Shown here piece by piece: positions 55,167 through 64,000 of a stretch of DNA of 64,000 bases. The translations under genes were made by a program, and so were the position numbers. Source of the DNA: Sepioteuthis lessoniana (Eukaryota > Mollusca > Cephalopoda > Myopsida > Loliginidae); assembly GCA_963585895.1 (NCBI GenBank), contig OY757912.1:77552112-77616111 (forward strand), written 5' to 3'. Positions within the stretch are counted from its first letter, which is position 1. Each line of letters begins with the position of its first letter. A model generated the notes under the pieces. The model saw only the letters and a list, made by a program, of their open reading frames with translations, was not told the origin of the DNA and searched no databases.

Positions 55167-55399
55167 CGGGGGTGTCCTCGTGGTGTAATGGTTAAAGGGA
55201 TGGACTGCGGAATCATAGTTAGTGAGTTCGAAATCCTGTCACGCTATTACGTTCACTTTCGGACAAATACCCTTGGGAAAGGTATGAATCCCCTTATCCC
55301 CCATCCATGAGTTAAAAGTATTACCACTACTGTTTTTCGAAGAGAATGTATTGGCATTAAATAACCAACAAAGGTTGATATGCCATAAAACAAAACAAA
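55167..55399 (+). mobile_element. SINE A, 7-bp target duplication
   Basis: CGGGGGTGTCCTCGTGGTGT head to CATAAAACAAAACAAA tail; ATAAAGT at 55160-55166 and 55400-55406. Confidence 0.9.
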
Positions 55400-55406
55400 A
55401 TAAAGT

Positions 55407-55779
55407 TGTGCTAATATGTCAGTTGTCGCATATCAATAAAAAGCGATCATTTTTAATGAAGCTATGACTAAATGCTACTTATGCCATCTACTAAAGAAAT
55501 AACATTAGAATTTATACGGTAGTAGTAGACCAAAAACTGAATTAGATACAAATTGATTTCTGTCTTGCACTGAGATATAGAAAACGTAATTAAGGAAACA
55601 AAGTCGCAATATTAGATTCGAAGGAAGATTGTAAAACTATAGACCTATGAGAATTTGAAACTCTTTCTAAAAGTCTCTGTTTGAATTAATCAAGAAAAAA
55701 GGAATTTCATTAACTTTTTATGAATAAATTGTATCCTATCCTTGTTAAATTAATAACATTTGCGTCTAAAATATTCCCT

Positions 55780-55783
<4 letters not shown>
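55407..55783. other. unassigned sequence
   Basis: Nothing recognised. Confidence 0.4.
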
Positions 55784-55837
<54 letters not shown>

Positions 55838-56091
55838 GTGTGTGTGTGTGCATATATATATAGAGAGAGAGAGATAGAGATAGATATAGATATCTACCTA
55901 TATACATAAGTATGTGAACGTATATATATATATATATATATATATGTAGCATGTATATATATATATATATATATGCAAACAAATTTATACTACATATATA
56001 TATGTATATATACGTATAAAGTATATGCAGGTATATATACCAACATATTTATACTACATATACGTATATACACGTAGAATAAATATGCAGG

Positions 56092-56156
<65 letters not shown>

Positions 56157-56160
56157 ACGC
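55784..56160. repeat. cluster of (TA)n, (GA)n and (GT)n arrays
   Basis: TA at 55784-55832, 55921-55975 and 56093-56117; GA at 55861-55884; GT at 56119-56152. Two related ~60-bp units (TATATACGTATAAAGTATATG...) near 55990 and 56050. Confidence 0.95.
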
Positions 56161-56274
56161 GCATGCGTGGGTATACATATATGCATATGCGCATATTTAT
56201 ACTTATATTCTTGTGAAAGTAAATAAGGGAAATGTATCCGACAATATAAAGAAAAAAAAACTCATGAACGAGAT

Positions 56275-56425
56275 AATCCAAAAAGAAGAATTTAATGAAA
56301 AAGAAAGTCAACGATATAACGTTTCGATTCCAATGAATCATCATCAGTCCTGATAATGGTTCACTAGAACCGAAACATATTAGCGTGACTTTCTTTGACA
56401 CTGAATTCTTCTTTTTGGATTACTT
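56275..56425. mobile_element. palindromic repeat with back-to-back hammerhead-core-like motifs
   Basis: Arms 56275-56346 and 56349-56425 are inverted copies ending in AATCCAAAAAGAAGAATT. Minus motif: CTGATGA, stem GATTC/GAATC, GAAACG. Plus motif: CTGATAA, stem GGTTC/GAACC, GAAACA. The two stems differ by paired changes. Related to repeats at 10255 and 50858. Confidence 0.7.
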
Positions 56426-56549
56426 GTTCGTCAATTTTTTCCCCTATATATTCATGTGTATACGTATTTACGTATTTATACGGGTACATATGTGTATGAA
56501 TGTTTTGTGCATATATAGTATATAAATATACACGCATGAATATACAATG

Positions 56550-56790
56550 AGAGATTTGGTTTCTTTTCTTTATGGCATATCAACTTTCGTGGGTTATTTA
56601 ATGGTAAATTGCTCCTTGTAGAAAAATTGTAGTGGCACTATTTTACCCTTAGACGGTGGATAAGGGAGTTCATGCATTTCCCAAGGGTATTTAACCAAAA
56701 ATAAACGCAATAGCGTGACTGAAATTCGAACTCGTTTCCAGTAATGTCGCTAACCATCACGTTAGCCATTATGCTCCAGTGACACCCCTG
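56550..56790 (-). mobile_element. SINE A, diverged
   Basis: GGTTTCTTTTCTTTATGGCA tail complement, CATTTCCCAAGGGTATTTAA, head complement GTTAGCCATTATGCTCCAGT. Confidence 0.8.
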
Positions 56791-56904
56791 TACATATATA
56801 TATATATACATTTTTTTAATCGAGGGACTATATATTTTAAATTGAATTATCATGTTAAGTGGCGGTGCATTTAACATGACTTGTTAATTTGGCATCATTT
56901 GCAT

Positions 56905-57070
56905 GCAATGTGAACCATTGGCTCAGTGGTAGAGTTTCGGCAGTGCATTTTGTGGTTGCTGGTTTGATCACCTGAGGAGGAGATCAAGGTATATACTACT
57001 GATGAGATCTACTCAAGTCGAACACACACAAAAAGTGTTCTTGTATGACGCACGCAGTACTTCCCGGATT
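56905..57070 (+). mobile_element. tRNA-like sequence, possible fifth SINE family
   Basis: TTGGCTCAGTGGTAGAGTTT (A box) and GCTGGTTTGATCACC (B box) 30 bp apart, followed by about 90 bp of non-tRNA body up to a TA array. Only one copy seen here. Confidence 0.5.
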
Positions 57071-57086
57071 TTCTGGTCAAGGTAAT

Positions 57087-57091
<5 letters not shown>

Positions 57092-57128
<37 letters not shown>

Positions 57129-57313
57129 GTTTGTTTCCTGTTGAATACTGAACTTTACTATCAAATTTTCCGTGTATAATTTTTAATCAATATGCTTTAT
57201 ATTGAAGCTTTGCAGTGAGTTTATTGATAATAAATAATGTTTTGTATATTCAAGAGCCTGATGCTTTATATGTAAATATATGTAAATACGAGGCAGATGG
57301 GTTAAGATTCATG

Positions 57314-57361
<48 letters not shown>
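57092..57361. repeat. (TA)n arrays with unassigned DNA between
   Basis: TA at 57092-57125 and 57317-57361. Confidence 0.9.
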
Positions 57362-57365
<4 letters not shown>

Positions 57366-58010
57366 CTTATATATATTTTTTTTCATCATACAACGTGTGG
57401 AAGCACGTGCGATACCCTAGCCTCATCAGCCGCCAACCAGGGTGATAACACAGTTTCAGTAGCTCAAGTCATATATATATATATGACACTTATCAAGTAA
57501 ATGTATTTCCTAGACAGACATAATACGTACATAGTGAAAGGAAGATTCACGTATATATATATCTACGTTCACCAAATATAAATGTATGCATGTTTCTGAG
57601 TGTGCGTGATGAGAGGATGAATATTCATCTAAATATAGACGTCATATTGATACACAGGTAAATATAGTAATAAGTGCATATATAAATAGACATGTGTACT
57701 CATACAGTTACATACGAGGGTGTGTAGACCGGCACACACTGTGAAGGAAAGTCACTACGCTCCATACAACTCCACACAGCTCTAAAGAGATGTTCACTGC
57801 TGTCGGTGCACATATCAATTCTTTGGAGCCTATAACGAGTCCATAGAGGCATTCATATTTTGATTATTTGTTAGCAAAGATCTTTTATAGTGAATTGCTT
57901 TTTGTATCACCTCCGGCTACGCAAAAATAGATTTTAAATTTCTAAGAAGCTCAGAAAATGATGCCCTTTTGAGCTTTTAATAGTGAACGTGAACATTAAA
58001 ATGGGAGTAA
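57362..58010. other. unassigned sequence
   Basis: Nothing recognised; 57715-57990 looks less AT-rich and non-repetitive within the window. Confidence 0.4.
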
Positions 58011-58108
58011 TATATATGTATATATATGTATATATATATATATATGTATATATATAATAGTTCTATATATATGTATAGTTATTTATATACAGATTAATAC
58101 TGGTTTTG

Positions 58109-58142
<34 letters not shown>

Positions 58143-58300
58143 TTGTATGTATATAGTTATTTATATATTCATTGATATGTAGGCATGTTTGTATGTATAT
58201 ATATATATATATATACTAATAAAAAAACATATATATATATATATGATACTTGTAAATACGTATATATTTAATATATATGCAGATTGATATATATTCATAT
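58011..58300. repeat. TA-rich repeat region with ATATGTATATA units
   Basis: TA runs at 58108-58135 and 58196-58215, with tandem TATATGTATATA near 58014-58060. Confidence 0.9.
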
Positions 58301-58304
58301 TTGT

Positions 58305-58640
58305 CTGGTTTGGCTTGGTTTGGTTTCATGGTATATCAACCATTGTAGGTTATTTAATGCCAAATCCGGTTTGTTCAGATGTATTAGATATATATGATTT
58401 GTAAACGTAAGTCAACAAAGTTAAATAATTCCAAATATTGCTACGTATCATGAACAATTCAATCAAACATCACTCATTCGTTTAGACACAGTTAAATGTA
58501 AAAACTGTTCTATTTCAAACAATTCAATTTAAAATAAGCCAACAAAGTTAAATAGTTTTAAGTATTGTTATGTATCTCTAATAATTCAATTAAACATCAG
58601 TTATTTGTTTACTTAGAGAATAATTATAAAACAGAGATTT
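58305..58640 (-). mobile_element. SINE B, tail and AT-rich part
   Basis: Tail complement TTTCATGGTATATCAACCAT at 58325, then CAGTTAAATG and CTGTTCTATTTCAAACAATT repeats. The head is absent. Confidence 0.75.
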
Positions 58641-58752
58641 TTTAATGTATAGTCTAACTTTATGTATCTCTAATAATTCAATTAAACATCAGTTATTTGT
58701 TTACGTAGAGAATAATTATAAAACAGAGATTTTTTAATGTATAGTCTAACTT
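58569..58752. repeat. 92-bp tandem duplication inside SINE B
   Basis: 58569-58660 and 58661-58752 are identical except one base (TTACTTAGAG versus TTACGTAGAG). Recent event. Confidence 0.95.
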
Positions 58753-58794
58753 TTTTTTTTAGAGATTTTCTTTTTATGATCTTAAATAAGGTTA

Positions 58795-58945
58795 AAAACT
58801 TATTTTCCAAATATGTATGAACACCCCTATTCCCCTCGCTATGGTTTACGTAGTACGACTACTGTTCTGCAAGGATGGCTTTGGAATTCAATAACCCAAG
58901 AAAGAATAAACTGCCTTTAACAAAGAAAGCAAAACTGACAGTGTA
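58795..58945 (+). mobile_element. SINE A 3' half
   Basis: ATGAACACCCCTATTCCCCT, GCTATGGTTTACGTAGTACG, and tail GGAATTCAATAACCCAAG...CTGCCTTTAACAAAG. Confidence 0.7.
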
Positions 58946-59013
58946 CTTTATGATATTTGTCTCTTTCCAGTTGATACACACCTGTCTGTTCATAATGAAT
59001 AATAAGCAAGTAA

Positions 59014-59276
59014 AGTAAGGTGGTGACCGTAGTCGAGGGTAACCCGAAGGCTCCCTTTTCGATAGCTACTACACCAAGGCGTAGGGGAGTGGGCTACTCT
59101 TTTCTCTGGATTGCTCCACTTTACCCTTGATCCGTACCTTATAATGCTGAGTGTTAAGCAAGAAGGCATCAAGTACCATTTTTTTGAGTCTTTAGAATGA
59201 CTCGACCTGGGATTGAATCCAGGTCTCCCGGGTTATTGGCGAACACTCTAACCATCATGCCGATGTCCGGTTGAAC
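59014..59276 (-). mobile_element. SINE C, 10-bp target duplication
   Basis: Perfect AAGCAAGTAA at 59004-59013 and 59277-59286. Minus orientation, full length. Confidence 0.92.
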
Positions 59277-59343
59277 AAGCAAGTAAGCTATTGTAATGTT
59301 CAACATGTATGTTCTTGTTTATTTCTTTCTTTCAGCTATCCCT

Positions 59344-59347
<4 letters not shown>

Positions 59348-59374
<27 letters not shown>

Positions 59375-59395
59375 GCTTGTGTGTGTGTACGCAAT
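59348..59395. repeat. (TA)n(TG)n array
   Basis: TA 59348-59374 then short GT. Confidence 0.9.
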
Positions 59396-59474
59396 ATATG
59401 CAAAATGTAATATACGCACATGCATCATTTTTATTAGTGTACAAATGCAACACCTTACCAACACTACAAGGCTC

Positions 59475-59690
59475 GGGCTGTCCTCGTGGTATAATCGTTA
59501 AAGCGATGGACTGCGGAATCATAGTAAGCGAGTTCGTACTCCAGTCGCGCTATTACGTTCACTTTCGGGCAAATACCCTTGGGAAAGATATGAACCCCCT
59601 TATCCTCCCAGCTATGGGTTAAATAGTACCACTACTGTTCTTCTATGAGAATGGCTTTGGCATTTAATAACCTACAAAGGCTCCTCTTTC
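59475..59690 (+). mobile_element. SINE A, well preserved, inserted beside a mariner relic
   Basis: GGGCTGTCCTCGTGGTATAA head through the central domain to AATAACCTACAAAGG, lacking the last ~30 bp of tail. CTACAAGGCTC (59464-59474) and CTACAAAGGCTC (59682-59693) border it. Confidence 0.85.
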
Positions 59691-60120
59691 AAGTTGTCAC
59701 CATCAAGATTAGTGCATTTGTCTTATCGTTTTAAGAACACTTGCATCTCTGCAGCAACATCTTCATTTGTGGGCAACAGTTTTCCGATCAAATTTGTTTG
59801 AAAAAACCAAGTTGATAATAATCTTAAAGAACCAAACCAGGACGACACTGAGGATGCACTTGAAATATCCCCACCAGATGACTCTCCGTGGAACCCAAGC
59901 AGAGTTCACTTTCCGATATCCCAACTTCTCGTAGACAATTTCATGGACTTCAGAAGATTAAGTTCCTCAGCCATATCACGAATTCCACGGACTTTTCTTT
60001 TGAATTATTGCCTCAACGTGTGCAATGTTGTTATCTTTTGTTGAGTAACATGGTTGTCCTTTACACGAGACTTATCCTGCATAATTGTACCATCTTATGT
60101 GAATGCATTTCCACATAACA
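59691..60120 (-). mobile_element. old mariner relic, internally deleted
   Basis: On the minus strand the end reads NEDVAAEMQVFLKR-stop-DKCTNLDGDN (59790-59695), matching the mariner C-terminus (RWDKCINLNGDYVE-like). Upstream near 59890 a KLGYRKV...SAWVPR-like segment appears in shifting frames. The catalytic part between them is gone. Confidence 0.55.
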
Positions 60121-60809
60121 GACTAATATCTGCTGCTCATCACATATTAAACCCTGCAAAAAAAAGCTGTTTGATTTTTGCTGTTGATATTCAAAATGTT
60201 CTGTGGTGACATGAGTATTTGTCATATTAGCATGCGCTCAGTATTAGAGCTGTTCTAGCTATTACAATAAGTATTGCATATTCTTTGTTGCTTTGTTCTT
60301 ACTTTTAAGGCATCCACCATAAACGTATCCTTGATTTATCAACAATCCCACTTTTACAAAATTAATTAAACTATACTTGATCCTTTAAAATTTAATTATC
60401 ATATATTTTATCTTTGTTTCGTCATTTTTCCCGGTCATTCAAACAATGCTCGCATTTTCTAAATGGTTTTTGATTCTACAAGGCCCTGGTGATGACATTT
60501 ATGTTGCCTTGGACTATATTGAAGGACAGTTGCTTCCATTAAAAAAAAAAGGCTAAACTTAATTATTTTCAATGTTTATCGGAAACATTTTCTTTATATC
60601 ACTCGATTCACTCGAAAAAAATGACAATAATACCTTGAAGCAATACCAAAACGTCAAAAACATTATTACTAGTATTATCATTATTATTATTATTAAGACA
60701 TTTAATTCATATCTAAAGTTTACATCAGAGGAAAAAAATATTAATGATTGTTGTTTGTGTTCTCAAAAAGTTTTTTTTATCTCTCTCTTTCTCTCTCACC
60801 CTCTCTCTT

Positions 60810-60844
<35 letters not shown>

Positions 60845-61180
60845 TATAACTTTATTTTTTATTTGGCGCATTTTAATTTCTAAATGTTAAATTATCTCTC
60901 TACTTTATCTTTAATGAATTGTGAGGTGTTTTTTTTTTCTATAAACACATTCTTCAATGAATTTCTTAGATGATGAATTGTAAATATTCATTATTAAATA
61001 TTCATTTTATTTTTCCTTCAATCTCTGCGTCTCAGTTAACTTTTACACATCTTTCATGGTCACCGCAACCTCAAGTTATTATATTCAAAGTTTTTTTTTT
61101 TTGGAGGGGCAGTATGCATCCCCCCACCCCCACCCCCGCCTGAGATCACAATGCACCGCAAGGTTGTTCAACAGGTTGGA
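60121..61180. other. unassigned, with (CT)n
   Basis: CT array 60781-60844; ATT run near 60680. A 103-codon frame (60572-60883) ends in translated CT repeat. Confidence 0.5.
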
Positions 61181-61720
61181 ACTCAGAGTTTTATTTCTCC
61201 AAGACCTCTTGCCATACCAAGATTAAAGAGCCAGTCTGCCCTAATATTTACTCGGAGTGAGTGTCCTCGTGGTGTAACGGTTAAAGTGCTGGACTGCAGA
61301 ATCGTAGTAGTAATTTATAAAGCTCTTTGCTTTGATGTGACACAAGGCTAAATGAATGGAGCACCCGTGAGATTGCGGCATCGGTGGTAAACGAGTTTGA
61401 ACTCAAGTCGTGCCATTACATTCACTTTCGGACAAATATCCTTGAGAAAGGAATGAACCCCCTGATCCTACCATCAAGGGGTTAAATAGTACGACTACTG
61501 TCCTTCCAGAAGCATGGATTGGGCTTTGAATAGCCCAAGAACTTTGATATGCAAACAAACTATTTACCCATAGCCGTAGGGACAATAGTTACATCGATAC
61601 CTTTCCCAAGCTTATTAGCGCTATACGAAATGCAAATAGCGAAGTCCAGGATTTTGAACTCAGGTCACTTTGTCAGTTTCTTAGGACGATAACCGATACA
61701 TCACAAGCGCTTTCAAAAGT
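61181..61720. mobile_element. SINE D and A fragments, rearranged
   Basis: 61181-61252 D (minus), 61257-61310 A head (plus), 61340-61560 A head-to-tail second copy (plus; CGGTGGTAAACGAGTTTGAA onward), 61562-61712 D (minus; GTCCAGGATTTTGAACTCAG and GACGATAACCGATACATCAC). The D pieces could be one copy split by A insertions. Confidence 0.75.
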
Positions 61721-62192
61721 TTTTTTTTGTTTTTGCTTGTATGTTAGTTGGCTGGAATTTTGCTTCAAGTTTATGTGTAATTAAAATTTTCGATATCTTC
61801 ATTTCTGATACAAAATACATACGTGCTAAAATTACTTTATAAGATTTAACTTTTTTTTTTTAGAGTTAAAGTTGAAAAACGATATATTGAGTATGTTGAA
61901 CTACAGGATCAATATTTTTGAATAGTATGTATATACTACGGATAAAGTCACGGGTCTCCAATGTTTTAAGCTCGTGAGGCACAAACCTTAACTCAAAAAG
62001 GTTAAGATCGCTTTCTTAAAAGGCCAAAAGATAGATAAACTGATAAAAAAAAACACGATAAAAATCATGATTTATTAATGAGAACTCTGATAGTATTTGC
62101 AATTAAAAAAATACGATATATCAGGGTTAAATAAAAAGGTCGACACAAAAAGCACATCAGTAATTGTCAGTTAAGGATTATTACTGTTATTT
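61721..62192. other. unassigned sequence
   Basis: CACGGGTCTCCAATGTTTTA at 61949 resembles hAT-type MITE ends, but no partner end was found. Confidence 0.35.
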
Positions 62193-62205
62193 ATGTTGTA
62201 TCCTC

Positions 62206-62833
62206 GCAACATTCTTGTGTAATTGCTGTCTAGCTTCTTCTCCAGCCGTTTAGTCAGCGTCCAAGTAGTGCATCCATATAACAGTATCGACACGATCGCA
62301 GCCTGGAAGAAACTGCGTTTCATTTTATCGGTCAGGTTTGATTTCCATATAATCGAAAGCCTATCGATAGCTGTCCATGCCTTCGATAGCCGTGTGTCGA
62401 TGTCTTTTTCGGTTGATGAGACGCTGCTTCCTAGGTAGGTGAATTTGTCAACCAGTTTCAGGGAGTTTCCGTCTAGTGTGGAGATGTCGCCTTTCTGATT
62501 AAAGAACATAAATTCCTGGCAGCAACACCCCACAAGGCGCCAACTATACGGTCACCTACCACCTATCACGAAAACTATACAAGCTAGACGAACCAGACAT
62601 GCCGGACACTGCTGGAGAAGCAAGGACGAGATCGTAAGTGATGTACTCCTGTGGACCCCTGCATATGGCCACTCAAAAGCAGGACGGCCAGCTCGAACAT
62701 ACATACAGCAGCTATGTGATGATACAGGATGTAACCCTGAAGACCTGCCAGAGGCGATGAATGATAGGGAGGCGTGGAGAGAGAGGGTCAGGGATATCCG
62801 TGCTAGCCGCACGACATGATGATGATGATGATG
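62206..62833. mobile_element. RTE LINE 3' end with 5' inversion (twin priming), 13-bp target duplication
   Basis: 62206-62515 is minus and encodes FNQKGDISTLDGNSLKLVDK, KFTYLGSSVSSTEKDIDTRL, ILLYGCTTWTLTKRLEKKLD, NYTRML without a break. 62516-62833 is plus and picks up six codons later: SWQQHPTRRQLYGHLPPITK-like, RRTRHAGHCWRSKDEIVSDV, GRPARTYIQQLCDDTGC, LPEAMNDREAWRERVRDIRA, then a GATGATG tail. ATGTTGTATCCTC lies at 62193-62205 and 62834-62846. Youngest-looking RTE copy in the window. Confidence 0.95.
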
Positions 62834-62846
62834 ATGTTGTATCCTC

Positions 62847-63594
62847 ATATACAGATTCATGCACATATATACATATATATACTCATGCAGAATACAGACC
62901 GATGCAATGAATAACAGACGAGCGAAGCCTTCTTTAGAAAATATGCACCTCTCACTTTATTGTAAGGGTTCGAAAAGAGTTACTCAAGGTTTGCGTGTGA
63001 GTGGGAGTTGGAGACCGAACAGAACTGCAATATATTGACCCCCACTCTTATGGCCGTCAGCGTTGTGTCTTTCTCGTTTTCCAGGGCTGCTCAACCGGAG
63101 GCCCAGGGGCCCAACTCTCTGCTGGATGATGGCTTTCTTTACTGCATCTTATCACCAACTTCTTTGGACCCCAACTCATCAGGGGCCCAAGGGCCCTTCG
63201 GCCTGGCGTGGCTTTCCCTACCACATCTCGTCTCTATAACTCCAACACTAACTGTCTGGCTTCTTGTCTTAACAGAGTTATATAATAGTTCAACATCCAC
63301 TCAATCGCCCACTCAATCCTTGGAATGGCATGTTTGATCGTCATCAAGCGGAAATAACTGTCATGCAGTTCACAGGTCACTCTCTTCCGGTGCATCAGTC
63401 TATGAGTGTACCATGGGATTTTTTTTTTTTACCTTGTCCCATTTCATCCGCCAAATCCCGCCTACGCGATTTCTTTCGATTACTGGCCATTGGGATGTGT
63501 CACTTCTTTCCGGTGCATCACTTTAGGATGGCATATTTGCCCGGGTCGAAGGTCAAAATACAACATTTACTCCTTTAGAGTTTTTCACATCAGT
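62847..63594. other. unassigned, moderately GC-rich
   Basis: 63000-63340 gives a 109-codon plus frame (Ser, Thr, Pro rich) with no recognisable domain. CTTCCGGTGCATCA recurs at 63385 and 63507. Confidence 0.4.
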
Positions 63595-63870
63595 GTTAGC
63601 TGATGGCTTTTTTACTGGAGTTTGAGTGACAGCAAGTCTCCTCAAGTCTTCAGGACTCATCTCCGGATTCTGGCTGTTCTTTGCTATGCTGTCGTTTGGA
63701 TAGTCTCTACCCGTCCGCCAACTTCCAAGTCTTCCCGGCCTTTTAATAATCCTTTAGTTATTGTGCCAAGAACACCAATGACAATTGGCACAATCGTCAC
63801 TTTCATGTTCCACAGCTTTTTCAATTCTCTAGCAAGGTCGAGGTACTTATCCTTCTTTTCACTTTCCTTC
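63595..63870 (-). mobile_element. LINE-X C-terminal fragment
   Basis: From 63870 down: ESEKKDKYLDLARELKKLWN, MKVTIVPIVIGVLGTITKGL, then VETIQT and the LKT-GDLLSLKLQ end near 63605. Two stops interrupt it. An (ATT)n array (63878-63900) precedes it. Confidence 0.85.
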
Positions 63871-63899
63871 AGATTTATTATTATTATTATTATTATTAT

Positions 63900-64000
63900 T
63901 ACCAGTTCGTTGAAACCATATAACTATGTGCAAACAAATGATTATTGTTAAATAGAAAGAATTACTTAAAGCCATATAATCATTAGGTTTGATTTGGCTT
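63900..64000 (+). mobile_element. SINE B AT-rich part, runs off the window
   Basis: AACTATGTGCAAACAAATGA and TTGTTAAATAGAA are typical B units; a tail-like or new repeat (TAGGTTTGATTTGGCTT) starts at the edge. Confidence 0.6.

Noticed and set aside
61949-62090. hAT-type MITE
   Set aside because: Only one end-like sequence seen; no partner end or 8-bp target duplication found.
63008-63337. 109-codon Ser/Thr/Pro-rich frame
   Set aside because: No recognised domain and no supporting exon structure; could be chance in a slightly GC-richer stretch.

Overview
The window reads as repeat-saturated, intergenic (or deep intronic) DNA of an animal with a large genome. The best fit is a mollusc, probably a coleoid cephalopod such as an octopus. 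The evidence is indirect: several tRNA-headed SINE families that share a central domain (as described for cephalopod 'Ceph' SINEs), many 3' fragments of one RTE-type LINE, Penelope-like elements with hammerhead-like motifs, and very abundant (TA)n, (CA)n, (CT)n and (GAA)n arrays. I found no host protein-coding exon, no intact tRNA or rRNA gene and no bacterial feature. Nearly every long reading frame is a retrotransposon remnant, an antisense shadow or translated simple repeat.

Layout. 0-3 kb: two GIY-YIG fragments of Penelope-like elements, an internally deleted mariner, SINEs C and A. 3-7 kb: RTE and a second LINE ('LINE-X'), with a small inverted-repeat element. 8-11.6 kb: a second Penelope relic and an RTE 3' end. 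12.8-18.8 kb: long pyrimidine tracts, a chimeric SINE and the longest RTE relic. 21-25 kb: three RTE pieces, then a Penelope-like element between inverted terminal copies, each with a candidate hammerhead ribozyme. 26-28 kb: SINE B copies, one split by a GC-rich, hairpin-rich 384-bp insert. 31-37 kb: SINE B arrays, a second deleted mariner and a decayed IS630/Tc1-like transposase. 38-45 kb: LINE-X, RTE, nested SINEs (D and A inside C) and a SINE B with internal tandem repeats. 46-49 kb: a tandem duplication, a MITE and a SINE B copy with a 5S rRNA-like head. 51.5 kb: a 200-N assembly gap. 52-64 kb: another transposase relic, more SINEs, a palindromic hammerhead-like repeat, TA-rich DNA and an RTE copy with a twin-priming inversion.

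Relationships. SINEs A and B end in the same 3' tail, suggesting they were copied by one LINE partner. SINEs A and D share a central domain, and one inserted copy is an A-head/D-tail hybrid joined inside it. Target-site duplications of 10-16 bp can be read directly for many insertions, which fixes boundaries and the order of nesting. Family letters A-D, 'LINE-X' and 'Penelope 1-3' are local names used only here.
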